Shown: in pieces, positions 12,590-22,832 of the stretch | How positions within the stretch are numbered: the first letter of the stretch is position 1 | Layout of the letters: each line of letters starts with the position of its first letter | DNA from: Atherinomorus stipes | Taxonomy: Eukaryota; Chordata; Actinopteri; Atheriniformes; Atherinidae | DNA: 64,000 nucleotides | Direction: 5' to 3' | Assembly (NCBI GenBank): GCA_023101725.1 | Contig: JALJCO010008621.1 | Location: forward strand, 2,277,001-2,341,000 | Notes under the pieces: generated by a model | What the model saw: only the letters and a program-made list of their open reading frames with translations | The model's database searches: none | Told to the model about the DNA's origin: nothing | Translations under genes and position numbers: made by a program

Positions 12590-12990
12590 TTTGGCAGACT
12601 CCTCTTCCATCCAGCCTGATCAATACGCCCTGGTCGCGGCTGAGCTCAGCCGTGAGTGTGGGGTGGAAACGAAAATGTAATCCAATCGATGCTTCAAATT
12701 GGCTCATTTACGGACAATTTCTTTTTGCGGGGGAGGCAGACGTTTCCTCCCAACACTTTTCTTTTTCTGTTTATGTATTTGTTTGACAATAAAAGACCAG
12801 ATCAATTCCGCACGCAAATATGGGAAAACATGATCCCATTTTGGCCAAACAACCTGTCAGACAGTAAAAGTGACAAGGAAAAACATGCTACGGCGGGTTC
12901 GCATGCTTGTCTTGTGATTTGAGATTGTTTGTCATTCATAATTGCAGGATGTGACCTTTGGAAGGAGCAATTAGCGAAGTGATGAAAATC
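12590..12990. promoter_or_regulatory. Candidate conserved noncoding elements, two close stretches
   Basis: Around 12590-12660 the motifs CCTGATCAATACG and a GCTGAGCTCAGC palindrome occur. Around 12900-12990 the motifs TCATAATTGCAGG, TGTGACCTTTGG and GAGCAATTAGCG occur. Both stretches are non-repetitive and noncoding, 1.2-1.6 kb upstream of the predicted mafb start. The role is inferred. Confidence 0.27.
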
Positions 12991-13112
12991 CAGGATAAGT
13001 AAAAGAAAATCTATCAGCCATTCAGCAGCATCACGCCAGCTTAGTCGGTGCGTTTGTTGCCCACGCAGGGGCAGCCTTGAGCCTGTTTTCTGGTGGATCC
13101 TGATGCTGCGCG

Positions 13113-13138
13113 GGACCTTATGTGAAAACATAAGGTCC
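13113..13138. repeat. Perfect 11-bp inverted repeat with GAAA loop
   Basis: GGACCTTATGT and ACATAAGGTCC are exact reverse complements separated by GAAA. As RNA this would be an 11-bp stem capped by a GNRA tetraloop; as DNA it is a near-palindromic potential protein site. It lies about 1 kb upstream of the predicted mafb start. Confidence 0.9.
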
Positions 13139-13979
13139 GAGCCACGATTAGTCTGATGTGCCAGTCAGACTGAGAAAATCAACCTAACTTTTCACCAGAA
13201 AGTCAGACGAACATCAACTTCACAATTCCGTGGAAGACAGCTTAAGACTGAGAAACATAAAACAGACAGCTAAATATGAAGGTGGTTCTTGTTTATGAAG
13301 CAAAATGTTGCACAAAATATGATCTTAACTAATATGACTGAACTGAGTTTTACTCACTCCAACGGAATACTTCAAATTCGTGTTTGTAAGTGAGGAAGAT
13401 TAATGTTGGACTACGACTGAAATGTAAAGTGTGTTTCGGCATCATGTTGTCGACTTTTCTCACATATGATGTAACGCCTGACAAAACAAAAAACAACAAA
13501 ATCAATAAACATTGAATGAAAACAGAATATAATTGAAAGCGTGGGAAAATTTTAATTTGTTTGAAAATAAATCAACTTGCATGAAGCCGTATAAAAACAA
13601 ACATAATTGCAAAATTAGCAATGTAATGTATCATGTCATTTATCATTCTGTGGTTCCAGTTTGGGAAATGATGCAAGTCTTACAGCAATTTTGAAACAAC
13701 TAGAACTCATCAGTCGCCAAAATGAAAAAGTCCTATTTACTTTAACATTTTATCAAACTGATACTCCATGAAGCGAAATTAAGGACATTTATTCCAGTTT
13801 ATAGAATAAAAGGCTCCAACTCGTTCACATTAATCCAACTGAGATTAAAAACTGTCACGAGTGAAGACCACAAGAAGCGCGTCACACCGGGGCAGCGCAA
13901 ATAGGCTCTGAAATAAAGTAAAGGTATTTCTCTGCCACTTTCCTCCACTTTCCTCCCACCATCTGCTTTTAGAGAAGTC

Positions 13980-14170
13980 GGTCAGCTGACTGTCTGTAGC
14001 TGTCAGGACTGAATTGTGCGCCCTCCTCTCCTCCTTTCTCCTCCTCCTTCTTTTCCTCTGTTTGAGCGGAGAGTCCAGCTCCCATTGGAGCGCTAAGCGC
14101 TACCGATCCAGCCTTTCAGTACGACGTCACGGTGCGCTATAAGAATAAAGCAGCCTGGCTCCAAGCGCAG
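13980..14170 (+). promoter_or_regulatory. mafba: mafb core promoter (CCAAT, CRE-like, TATA)
   Basis: In order: a palindromic GTCAGCTGAC at 13981-13990 containing Maf half-sites, an inverted CCAAT box (CCATTGG) at 14082-14088, a CRE-like CGACGTCA at 14122-14129, and a TATA box TATAAGAA at 14138-14145. An initiator-like CAGTCT places transcription start near 14169, about 31 bases after the TATA box. The spacing is normal for a vertebrate TATA promoter. Large Maf proteins are known to regulate their own genes, so the GCTGAC half-sites are of interest. The start site is predicted, not measured. Confidence 0.72.
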
Positions 14171-14775
14171 TCTGCTGGATACCAGAGAGTGGAGAGAGTG
14201 AGAGAGGCGAGCCTTTAAATCTCTGCGGTGCAGAGCTGGAAAAGCTGCTTCTCAGCGGAAATCAGACGCCCTGTTTACCCTGCTTTATTTGCTCCTCTTA
14301 TTTTCCTGGAGAAAAAAGGGACTTATAACCAAGAAGTTGCAACGTGGACTGGTGCCCGTCTCAGCGACCAAACCGGGTATTTCTTCGATTATTACTATTT
14401 ATGTCCATTTTTTTGTGAATCTACTTCTGCTGAAAGGACTGAGTTTTAACTTTTGCACTGAGGCGCACTGCTTTCTACCTCTAGCCCGGTCTTTGCTAGA
14501 TTATCCCAGCAGAAGTAGGCTACATGACGCAAACCGTGTGCAGAGCATTAGTCTGAAAGTTTTCCTCCACAACTTTTTTCGTTTTCCTTTTTTTTTTTTC
14601 TCTCTCTCCACCAATCACACGGTGTTTCATGCTACAGCAAGTCAGTGCAGAGCGGTGGAGGAGCCAAAAGAACTATTGCATGAAACAAGAAAGGAGAGAA
14701 GAGACGTTGATTAATAAGTCTATTTTTGCGACGTTCGCCAGTACTTTTGCGTATCTGCAAAAAAGTCGCGACAAC
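14170..14775 (+). other. mafba: mafb 5' UTR with two short uORFs
   Basis: About 600 bases separate the predicted start from the conserved ATG. Two complete uORFs are visible: ATG at 14401 (5 codons, stop ending 14418) and ATG at 14524 (10 codons, stop ending 14556). A further ATG at 14629 is in frame with the maf CDS and has no stop between, but T at -3 gives it poor context. A pyrimidine tract runs at about 14583-14610. The uORFs suggest some translational restraint, which is inference. Confidence 0.6.
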
Positions 14776-15852
14776 ATGAGTGCGGAGCTGAGCATGGGCC
14801 CGGAGCTACCCAGCAGTCCTCTGGCTCTGGAATATGTCAACGATTTTGACCTGATGAAGTTTGACGTGAAGAAGGAAGGCCTGGCCGGGCTAGATCGCAA
14901 CGGGGTGCGCCAGTGTAATCGTCTCCAACCACAAGGCTCCGTGTCCTCCACCCCCATCAGTACACCCTGCAGCTCAGTGCCCTCTTCACCCAGCTTCAGC
15001 CCCACAGAGCAGAAACATCATCTAGAGGAGCTGTACTGGATGCCGAACAGCGGGTACCACCAGCAGATAGACCCGCAGACGCTAAGCCTGACCCCCGAGG
15101 ACGCAGTGGAGGCCTTGATTGGAGCCACAGCTCACGGCCACCCTCCGCCTCCGCACGTCCAACAGCAGCTGCAGCAACAAGGCGCTTTCGAGGGCTTCAG
15201 GGGCCCACACCACCACCACAGCCATCACAGCCACAGCCAGCAACATCACCACCCTTATGCTGGGGGCATACCGCACCACACTGAGGAGCTGTCAGGTCAC
15301 CCGAGCGGACACAACCACCCACACAACCAGCATCACCATCACCACAGCCAGGACCCCGACAGCCCATCCCCGGTTTCCCCAGACTCCCACCAGCCGCTCC
15401 ATCATCACCGCCATCATCATCACCACCATCCGCACGGCCACCTGAGCCAGTCGGCCGCGCACCTCAGCTCCGGAGGAGGACTGAACGTGGAGGACCGCTT
15501 CTCCGACGATCAGCTGGTGTCCATGTCGGTGAGGGAGCTCAACAGACACCTACGGGGCTTCACCAAGGACGAGGTCATCCGTCTCAAGCAGAAGAGGAGG
15601 ACCCTGAAGAACCGGGGCTACGCTCAGTCGTGCAGGTTCAAGCGCGTGCAGCAGAAGCACGTGCTGGAGAACGAGAAGACGCAGCTGATGAACCAGGTGG
15701 AGCAGCTGAAGGCGGAGATCAGCCGGCTGGCGAGGGAGAGGGACGCCTACAAACTCAAGTGCGAGAAACTGACGGGGTCAGGGGCCAATAACGGGTTCCG
15801 CGAGGCTGGCTCGACCAGTGACAACCCCTCATCACCAGAGTTTTTCATGTGA
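14776..15852 (+). CDS. mafba: Large-Maf bZIP transcription factor MafB
   Basis: Single-exon gene of 358 codons encoding a nuclear transcription factor that binds MARE sites as a dimer. MafB proteins pattern rhombomeres 5/6 and drive macrophage and other differentiation programmes. Residues 18-34 ([17 protein letters not shown]) begin the transactivation domain, with a sumoylation motif VKKE at 31-34. T59, T63, S67 and S71 match the phosphodegron cascade. LEELYWM (83-89) and [12 protein letters not shown] (105-116) follow, then a His-rich hinge (about 145-222). The extended homology region covers about 239-268, the basic region about 271-295 (N279, Y282, A283, C286, R287), and zipper heptads fall at L297, L304, L311, L318, Y325 and L332. 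[11 protein letters not shown] and [18 protein letters not shown] favour MafB over c-Maf or MafA. I chose the ATG at 14776 because [12 protein letters not shown] is the family N-terminus and A lies at -3. Assignment to mafba rather than mafbb is likely but unproven. The final residue is Met, where mammalian MafB has Leu. Confidence 0.97.
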   Translation: MSAELSMGPELPSSPLALEYVNDFDLMKFDVKKEGLAGLDRNGVRQCNRLQPQGSVSSTPISTPCSSVPSSPSFSPTEQKHHLEELYWMPNSGYHQQIDPQTLSLTPEDAVEALIGATAHGHPPPPHVQQQLQQQGAFEGFRGPHHHHSHHSHSQQHHHPYAGGIPHHTEELSGHPSGHNHPHNQHHHHHSQDPDSPSPVSPDSHQPLHHHRHHHHHHPHGHLSQSAAHLSSGGGLNVEDRFSDDQLVSMSVRELNRHLRGFTKDEVIRLKQKRRTLKNRGYAQSCRFKRVQQKHVLENEKTQLMNQVEQLKAEISRLARERDAYKLKCEKLTGSGANNGFREAGSTSDNPSSPEFFM

Positions 15853-16636
15853 GTTCTCGCAGCCTTTTCTTGTGAACCCCTTAAGAACAGACATTTCCCC
15901 TTCACCCCACCTTTCCTTTTCTCCACAAGTGACTGACTTTGCTGATGAACAAACGATAATAATCCACACCTCCCACAATGTTTGATTATACTAATAACGG
16001 TAACAATTATATTCATATTAGAAGAATAATCCATCAAATATTATTCTCATATATAATCATCTCCCCATCCACGTGTCAACTGAGATACAAGGAGCAAAGT
16101 AGCGTCTGATCAGCGGCAGCATCTTTGTAGATTAGTTGCTTGTAGTGAAGAGACTGTTTTCTTCAAAGAGGAGGATCAGCTGATGGACTTTTTTCTCCTT
16201 TGAGGCTGCAGCTTTTAAATAATCTGTACGTAGTGTGGGATGGCGTGGAGGCAGATATCTTGTCATTTTGATCTCCCAAACCAAGACATTGTTATGAAAT
16301 AAGCAGGCCTGGCCTCATAACCTGCAACACGCGAGACTCGCATTCGATAAGTGGGCCCGCAATCTCAGAACATGTCCAAGGCGGGACTCCACAAATTTAA
16401 CTTGTCTACTAACCCGTCACGGGAGGGGGGACATTTTATGCAACATCTCATTGATTTATTGCCTGCTTGGTTATATTCGAATATATATTGAAACAAACAA
16501 AAAAAAAAAACCTGCATTAAATATTAATCCTGCATGCTGGACATGTACGGTAATAATTTCTATTTTGTACCTTCATCTTCTCGTGTATATTAAGAGCATG
16601 TTGTTGATCTGCGCTTCTCCACAGATTTTTTTTTTC

Positions 16637-16655
16637 GGGGGGGGGGGGGGGGGGG
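16637..16655 (+). repeat. G19 homopolymer in mafb 3' UTR
   Basis: Nineteen consecutive Gs are preceded by a T11 run and a C. In the mRNA this could form a quadruplex. The length may also be imprecise, since homopolymers are prone to sequencing error. Confidence 0.95.
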
Positions 16656-16730
16656 TGTTAGAGAATTGCAGCGGGGACAGAACAGCAGGACTGCCGGTGC
16701 AGCATCATGTGGTGTGGGTTTCTTTTAGCC

Positions 16731-16738
16731 TGTAAATA
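16731..16738 (+). promoter_or_regulatory. Pumilio-type element TGTAAATA in mafb 3' UTR
   Basis: An exact match to the UGUANAUA consensus bound by PUF-family proteins, on the sense strand of the predicted 3' UTR about 880 bases after the stop codon. An 8-mer of this kind can arise by chance. Confidence 0.35.
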
Positions 16739-17882
16739 TTATTCAACCGCAAAAATGCACAACAAGATTGAGGAGGCTGGTTTGAACTTCTTTCTTTGTG
16801 TTGTGTTCTGATTTCTTTTATTGTTTGTTATGATTTTTTATCATTTGGGGATGTTGATTGAAAGAAGAGTGCATTTCTTTTTAAAGTTGCATTTAAACAC
16901 AACTAAATGTGTGTTAGGTGCACTTTTGGATGATGATTTGTAGGTTTTCATTTTGAATTTTGTGCAGACCTCCCTCCAGGAAGACATACTATGATGTTAT
17001 ACTATAATATTATTCAAGAAAGGCCCATGTGTAATAGTTTTAGCTCAATTTTCGGACGCTTGTTGCGCGAGACTGAAGAGATAAACGTGGCAACAAGATT
17101 ATTAGCTCTCCAGGGTGAAGACTGTTCATAATATATTTCACTTCTGCTTTCATTGCAACGCAGCTCAACAGTTTTAGAAAAGTGTCTGACATTATATTAA
17201 CTGTCCAACGGAACCCATTTGACTAACAAAACTATACACATACCTCTCATTCCAATGGGCAGCCACCTGTAGCATATTGTCACTGGGCCTACTTTTCTGA
17301 TTTATATTTCGACAAAACTTTAACATCTTTCTGTCAGATATTTTAGAGTAGAGTCAATACTCATATAACATACTTTTTGTTCTAAAGTTTCACTAATGTT
17401 ATATGTTTTCCTGATTTTTTTTCCTGCCGGTCAGTAAAAAAAGGGATTCAGGTTGTGCAAACTCTCAAAATGAAAACAATGTCTTTATTATGTAATACTA
17501 TTTTTTCTGTTTTATTATTATTTGATGATTCTGGTTCTGCTGGCCAGATGCATAGTTCATTTTTTCTATTTTAATGATTTAAATTAAAGTGTCTGATCAT
17601 ATCGATTAAGCATGGTGCTTGCATTTGAAACTGTCGTTGAAAAGTCATGCATTTAACAATCTTTTGGTTTGTTGATTCAACTGTGTTGAAATCGAACTGA
17701 AACTGCAGCAGCGGGTTGTTGTTTTGTTTTCACCAATTCCATGTATTTAGCGATAATGGGGATCAATTTTCAATCCTGTTTATATAAATAATAATACTTA
17801 AATTTGAACTGTTCCATTCAGGCTGGTTTCTGTTTTGTCTTTTTGTTGTTGTTTTTGAAAAAAATTGTTTCCTATTTTGCTT

Positions 17883-17888
17883 ATTAAA
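17883..17888 (+). terminator. mafba: Putative mafb polyadenylation signal ATTAAA
   Basis: ATTAAA is the commonest variant poly(A) signal. It is followed at a suitable distance by a T-rich segment (TTTCTTTTTTTC near 17921). No AATAAA lies closer to the CDS. Transcript data would settle the end point. Confidence 0.45.
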
Positions 17889-17906
17889 GTCATTGAAATG
17901 GCAATA

Positions 17907-20900
17907 GTGACCTCTCAGACTTTCTTTTTTTCTACCATTTACAGGAAAGTTTCATAGTAAGTGAAGAAATCACTCGTGGGATGTGTCGTGTAAACAGCGC
18001 ATTACCAGTCCTGAACGTCCTCACACCGAAAATTTAAAAAAAGGTCACAACATTCTAAACAGGAGATTTATTCAATCTTTTTTTAAAAGTAAAGGGGGGA
18101 AAAGGGAAAAGCTAATTTGGACCGAGCTCGAAACTTTTTATATTTCATTTCTCTTTGGCGCTTATTTTATTTTCAGACTTGGGAGTGATGTGGAAAGTTT
18201 GGCTGTAAGCCTGCAGTGATTAGATCACCGGGTCTGGCAGTTAGGTGCCGCTGCAGGGAGATTCCTATACATGCAGCTCTGCTGGCATGCTGACTTCTGC
18301 AGAAACCCCGCCGTCACAGGAGCGCACAGTAAAAGGAGATCTTTGACCTTGCAACACACCGGAGAAGAGATGAAAACCTCAGATTTACATTAAGTGGTAA
18401 AAAATTATTTTCAGCTTTACCGCGTTTGGCTTTGAATAGATAGGCTTAAATCCACCTGGCTGTTGCACAATCTGAGTCTTTACAAATAAAGTCCGACCCT
18501 GACGCCGAATGCATCGAGGCAGACCTCAGCTTTAGAATAATCCCTTGTGCGCTCCTGCTTAGTGTGATGTATATTTTTGGTTAATGGAATTTATCGCTGT
18601 CACATACCATCACATTTGCAACTCTTCCTCTTAATTTACAGCATGCAAATATGCACACCAAATATCAAGTTATTAATGTCGCTGCTTTTGAGAATTCTTA
18701 ACACACTGGTGGTTTCTTCACGCAGCCGCTCTTTATCATCTGAATGCCCCCGATAGTATAACAACAGAAGCAGAAGAAGAAGGGAGTAAGTGTTGATCTG
18801 GTCCCGGGCTAGAGTTTCTGGTGTCAGAACATTATCTGCCCCGTGTCTGCACATTCTCAAGGACAAAACCGCTAGGCAGAGAATCAACCAATGAGACCAA
18901 AGCGAGGCGAGTCTAGTTTACATTCTCCCTCCCTCCTCTCTGGACAGTCACTGCAGCCTGAGGGCAGGAGTGCAGCTGGGGTGAAGCAGCAGAAAAGAGG
19001 CCTGGCAGTGATAATAACCCAAAACAACAAAAACAGCTGTTTTGGGTGATCCTTGTCACCTTCTTCTTCTTCTTCTTCTTCTTGATTTTTTTCCCTTTAC
19101 TGAAACGGCTGCATGGTGAGCCATAAAAGAGGGCAGAAGGATTTGTGTTTTGCACAGTAGGCCTATCACGGTGTATTATGAACCCAGAGCTAAATATCAC
19201 AGACAAGAATTCACAATAATGTCATTACAAAGGTTTATAACCTATTGACACCTCCTGCATTACAAATCTCAGAGAAAATGTTACAAATAACAATAAGTGT
19301 GTCTAAGTGTGTTATTCTGTAGCACTACAATAGAAAAGATCACAACCAACCTGCCAGCTTTTTGCACGTGATTACAATCTAAGATACCAAGATTACAGAT
19401 TTTTGCCTCCAACAACTGATATTTTGTCAATATAGAATGTTTTTATTGACAGCTGATTACATGCTGCTCTTTGTTGAGGAAATAGTGAAAACACAGGGGA
19501 AGAAAAAAGGCAGCATGAACGTATATAAGAGAGCATCAGCCTCTGCTCAGCGGAAGAGCCAAGGACACAGTGACCAGGCGTACTGTAATGATTTTAGTCT
19601 CCAATCACACATTCACGCCCCCCACAGAGATCCTATCTGCATTCAGCCTGCTCTGCCAGCTTCCACCTTCGACTGCAGCAGCAAAGGTTCGTGGGACTGC
19701 AGCTCCAAACCTGTTTTTTTTTCTGCTCATCACCTGAACCTCACATTTCCAAGCCCTACACAGCAATCCCTGCATTAGCCTCAACACTGCTGCAGGTGTC
19801 TTAGAGCCTCTAAAATGTGCACACTTCTCCATCCTGTTTCCAATCTGAGCTGACACACCACAAACTCATTTGCATCTTGCATGAATTGAAAAATTGTTTG
19901 GCTTATTTTATCAAACTTTCTCCACTGACAAAAGCGTGCATTGTTGTTTTAATCACCAACAGCATGCTTTGAGTTGTGTGTGTGTGTTATCATGTTGTTT
20001 TAATCACATTATGATAAAATTCTGTCTCTGCTCATACATACAGACACTCAAGTAGCTCAGCTTACTCGCACAACAGTCCGATCCTTTTATTGGAAGTGAT
20101 TCCCCTGCTGCTCTAAAGCACAGTGATGTCCTGGGGAATTAAAACAGGCTTCTCTCAAGAGACAGACACAAACACACACATACTCAAACACACAAAGGCA
20201 CTAACCATTTGCTAAAAGGTTTGTTTTTTAGGTGTAGGAGTTAGTGTTCTGCTGTAAACTGAATGACAATAGGTGATTAAAGTTCTTCCAGTCAGTCTGC
20301 TTTGTGCTTTATTTAGACACACTGCTGTTGAAAATGTCTGCTTCCCCTTTCTAAATGTTCACAACATTTCATAAGTGTGTGTGCATGTGTTCAAAGATGA
20401 CTGAAGGAATCTTCAATTTCCAACGCGCTGGATATGAGTCAATGGCAATCAGTCTTCACCATCCTCTTCTCAATCCCTCCCTCGATAGCTCTCCATCCTG
20501 CTCTTCATCTTCCCTCCTTCAACTTTTCACTGAGGTCGGCCAAGTCTGGAGAGTTCAGATCACGACGGCATGTGTTATTCGTTATCAGCCTGTTACACCC
20601 CGTATGAATAAACAGAAAAAACCCTCTTAAATAACACAAATACTGACATCAGCCTCGTGCATTTCCCCCCAAGTTGCAGACAAGTAACAGTTGCTTCTCC
20701 TCAGCTACCGTCGTCCACCGCAGCCTCTCTGTGTGATGAATTTGTTCCCTCATGGTCACAACCAGTCAATGGTCTGTATGATGGATTCTTATGGCCATGG
20801 CCGCGGTGAGTCGATGAAAGTGACCCATGTGTATGTCTCAGCTTCCGGGATGTGAAACCCAATTCCTGGTGGGATTGATCCATGTCTGGCCGCTGTGGGG

Positions 20901-22084
20901 ATAAGACCAGCGGGGGAAGATAAGAAAAGACACTGAGTGGTCAGTAATACGCTTGAACCATTAACTTCTACTGCAAAGAGGATGCTTCAGGAAGTGTTAA
21001 AGGTGCAGAAGCTGCATGTAAGAGGAGATTTCTGTAGGCTGGCGCTCAATGATGGGGGATGCTTTTAGGTCTTTTGCTTGAAAATAAGCTTTGAAAAGAG
21101 TTGAACTGAATATAGAAGTAATGCAAGAGAGGAAGTTAAAAAAAACAATCCTTAAAGTAGCTACATAGAATTTAAATAAAAAAAAGAAGAAAATAGCCTC
21201 AGAGTGTTTTCAATTATTAGTCACATTTTTTTTACACTGATTGTGCAATATAATCACCTTCTAAGGAGTTAAATAATATCAAATGAAGAAATGTTTACAG
21301 GGATTATTACTTTCTGTTTAAGTGTACATTATATATTTATAACCCTGCAGTCAATTAACTCTACTGAACACCTGGGCTGCCTTCGATGAGCACTGTCGCT
21401 GTGCTGTATCATCTCCACACTGTGCACTGTGCTCTGGCCTCTTGTCGCCCTAAGATGTGTGGTAAATAATTGAATGGATCCATTAATAAATAAAGTGCAG
21501 GGGGAGAGAGGTAGAGGAGGGAGGCGGAGAAGAGATGGGAGAGACAGGTCACTCATCTTTACAATCACTGTGCAGGGAGTGGCATGACGGCAAACACATT
21601 TCTCGCTCCCCCTTTCGGCACTCGTTTTTTTTCCTTGGAGGTGTCTGGACATAATAAGCATTAGCTGTACTGAACTGTGACTCTGAGCTTGGAGCAGGAT
21701 GTGGCACTTCAACACATTTCCTCTCTGATCTACTGAGACAAGGCTACTTCCTGTAAAACAGGTGGAGGGAGGTAACGTGGAACTACTGCCACAGATCAGC
21801 CTACCTTCAGTCTGGTCAAGCGGTTTTCCAGTAGGCACTGGTAAATTCCAGCAGGCGAGTGTTATTTCTACGTGCTATAGCCTGCTATTTAATATAGAAA
21901 TCTGCCAAGGGAGCCGTAACTGGAAAGGCGTATATGGCATTGTGGTTTTTGACCATATAGAATTTTAAGGGGATTCATTATTGGCTCCTGAAAAGCTGCA
22001 GTAGTTTGATGAAAATGTAAAGAGGTGCTTTATAATTTTTAAAATCTTTAGAAATATTTTATTTCTACTCACTTTAGGTTCCCT
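17907..22084. other. Downstream noncoding block, no gene seen
   Basis: No credible coding frame. The segment at about 18220-18360 is GC-richer and could be regulatory. A (TTC)n microsatellite sits at 19061-19083. The 169-codon minus-strand frame at 21329-21838 has no domain and low-complexity composition, and I treat it as chance. Confidence 0.55.
19061..19083. repeat. (TTC)n microsatellite
   Basis: About 7.5 tandem TTC units between CACC and TTGATTTTT. Confidence 0.95.
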
Positions 22085-22832
22085 GACAAACTTTCTATTT
22101 GCCTAAGATCAGGACTTTGACCTGACTGTCAAATGTTAGCTTAAATCTTGTTTAACCATTCCCTAATATACTGTGACAACTAATTGTGCCTTGCTGCACC
22201 CAAGTTCTGCTGAGAATCAGCACACAGACATAAATGTGTTTACAGGTTTTGATGCAGGTTTCAAAAAAGAGCAAAACATCCATGTAGAGAGGCCCAAAAC
22301 ATGACACGACCATGTTTCACAGACAAGATCAGGTTTAGCACTGGAATTCAAATATGAAGTATTTTACACTTAAAGTTCCACTTTGGTTTCATCTGTCAAA
22401 AGAAACATTTTATCAGCAGCTTAGCCATGCAATCTTTCGCGCACTGAAGACAGGCAGCATTACTCTGATTTTCTTGCAGCCATTCCCCTTAAACTTGTAG
22501 TGTTCCCCTGATGGTGGACTCATGGACTTCAAAACTTACAGACCAAGAACAACTGTCTTAAGTCTGCTCTATCTGTACATAATTTGTGTCTGACTGTGGA
22601 CTGTTGTCTTTATAGATTATTCTTTAACCCTTTCCAGTCCAATGAGCACCAATAGCTCTACCTCTGATAATTACTATCTTCTTTATTAAAGATTTTCCCA
22701 TACAGAAATAGTGGTCAAAGTATTATTTAGTCAAATTTGTTTAAAGGGTTCCCTTTTACTTGACGATTTAAGGATTGAAAAACTGATACTGCTTTAGGTT
22801 TTTACATAAAGCACAGTTAAGCTCCACTGTAT
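22085..22832 (-). mobile_element. Degenerate Tc1-like transposon, transposase remnant on minus strand
   Basis: On the plus strand the block contains, in order, motifs of the antisense of teleost Tc1-like transposase genes: GGACTTTGACCTGAC (22107), CCAAGTTCTG-TGAG, ACCATGTTTCACAGAC, CACTTTGGTTTCATCTGTC, CCTGATGGTGGACTCATG, TGTCTGACTGTGGACTG and CCCTTTCCAG-CCAATGAGCACCAA. Then come the terminal-region motifs AAAGGGTTC and CCACTGTA. Order and orientation match a single element with its 5' end at about 22832. The left (3') end is not recognisable, so the copy is truncated or deleted there. Stops and indels break every frame, so it is inactive. Family recognition is from memory. Confidence 0.78.

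Larger units (their letters stand above)
9098..13979. other. Proximal upstream block of mafb, no gene seen
   Basis: AT-rich noncoding DNA leading to the mafb promoter, with no credible coding frame. It includes even-composition candidate enhancers (about 9850-10110, 11790-11960 and 12590-12990), an HNF1-like motif at 10965 and a perfect hairpin at 13113-13138. No transposon was recognised, which fits the usual depletion of insertions close to developmental regulators. Confidence 0.55.
15853..17906 (+). other. mafba: mafb 3' UTR (predicted)
   Basis: No AATAAA occurs between the stop codon and 17.9 kb. The best signal is ATTAAA at 17883-17888, followed by a T-rich stretch, giving a 3' UTR of about 2 kb, similar to vertebrate MAFB transcripts. 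An earlier ATTAAA at 17584 could be an alternative. The UTR contains a G19 homopolymer (16637-16655), a Pumilio-type TGTAAATA (16731) and AT-rich stretches. The 3' end is predicted only. Confidence 0.5.

Noticed and set aside
14629..14775. Extending the mafb CDS to the upstream ATG
   Set aside because: The family N-terminus begins at 14776 with good context, while the upstream ATG has a poor context and the extension matches no known MafB.
15082..15549. Antisense and alternative frames across the mafb CDS
   Set aside because: They are shadows of the His-rich and GC-rich maf coding sequence and have no independent support.
21329..21838. 169-codon minus-strand frame
   Set aside because: No recognisable domain, compositionally ordinary noncoding DNA, and no promoter or splice context.
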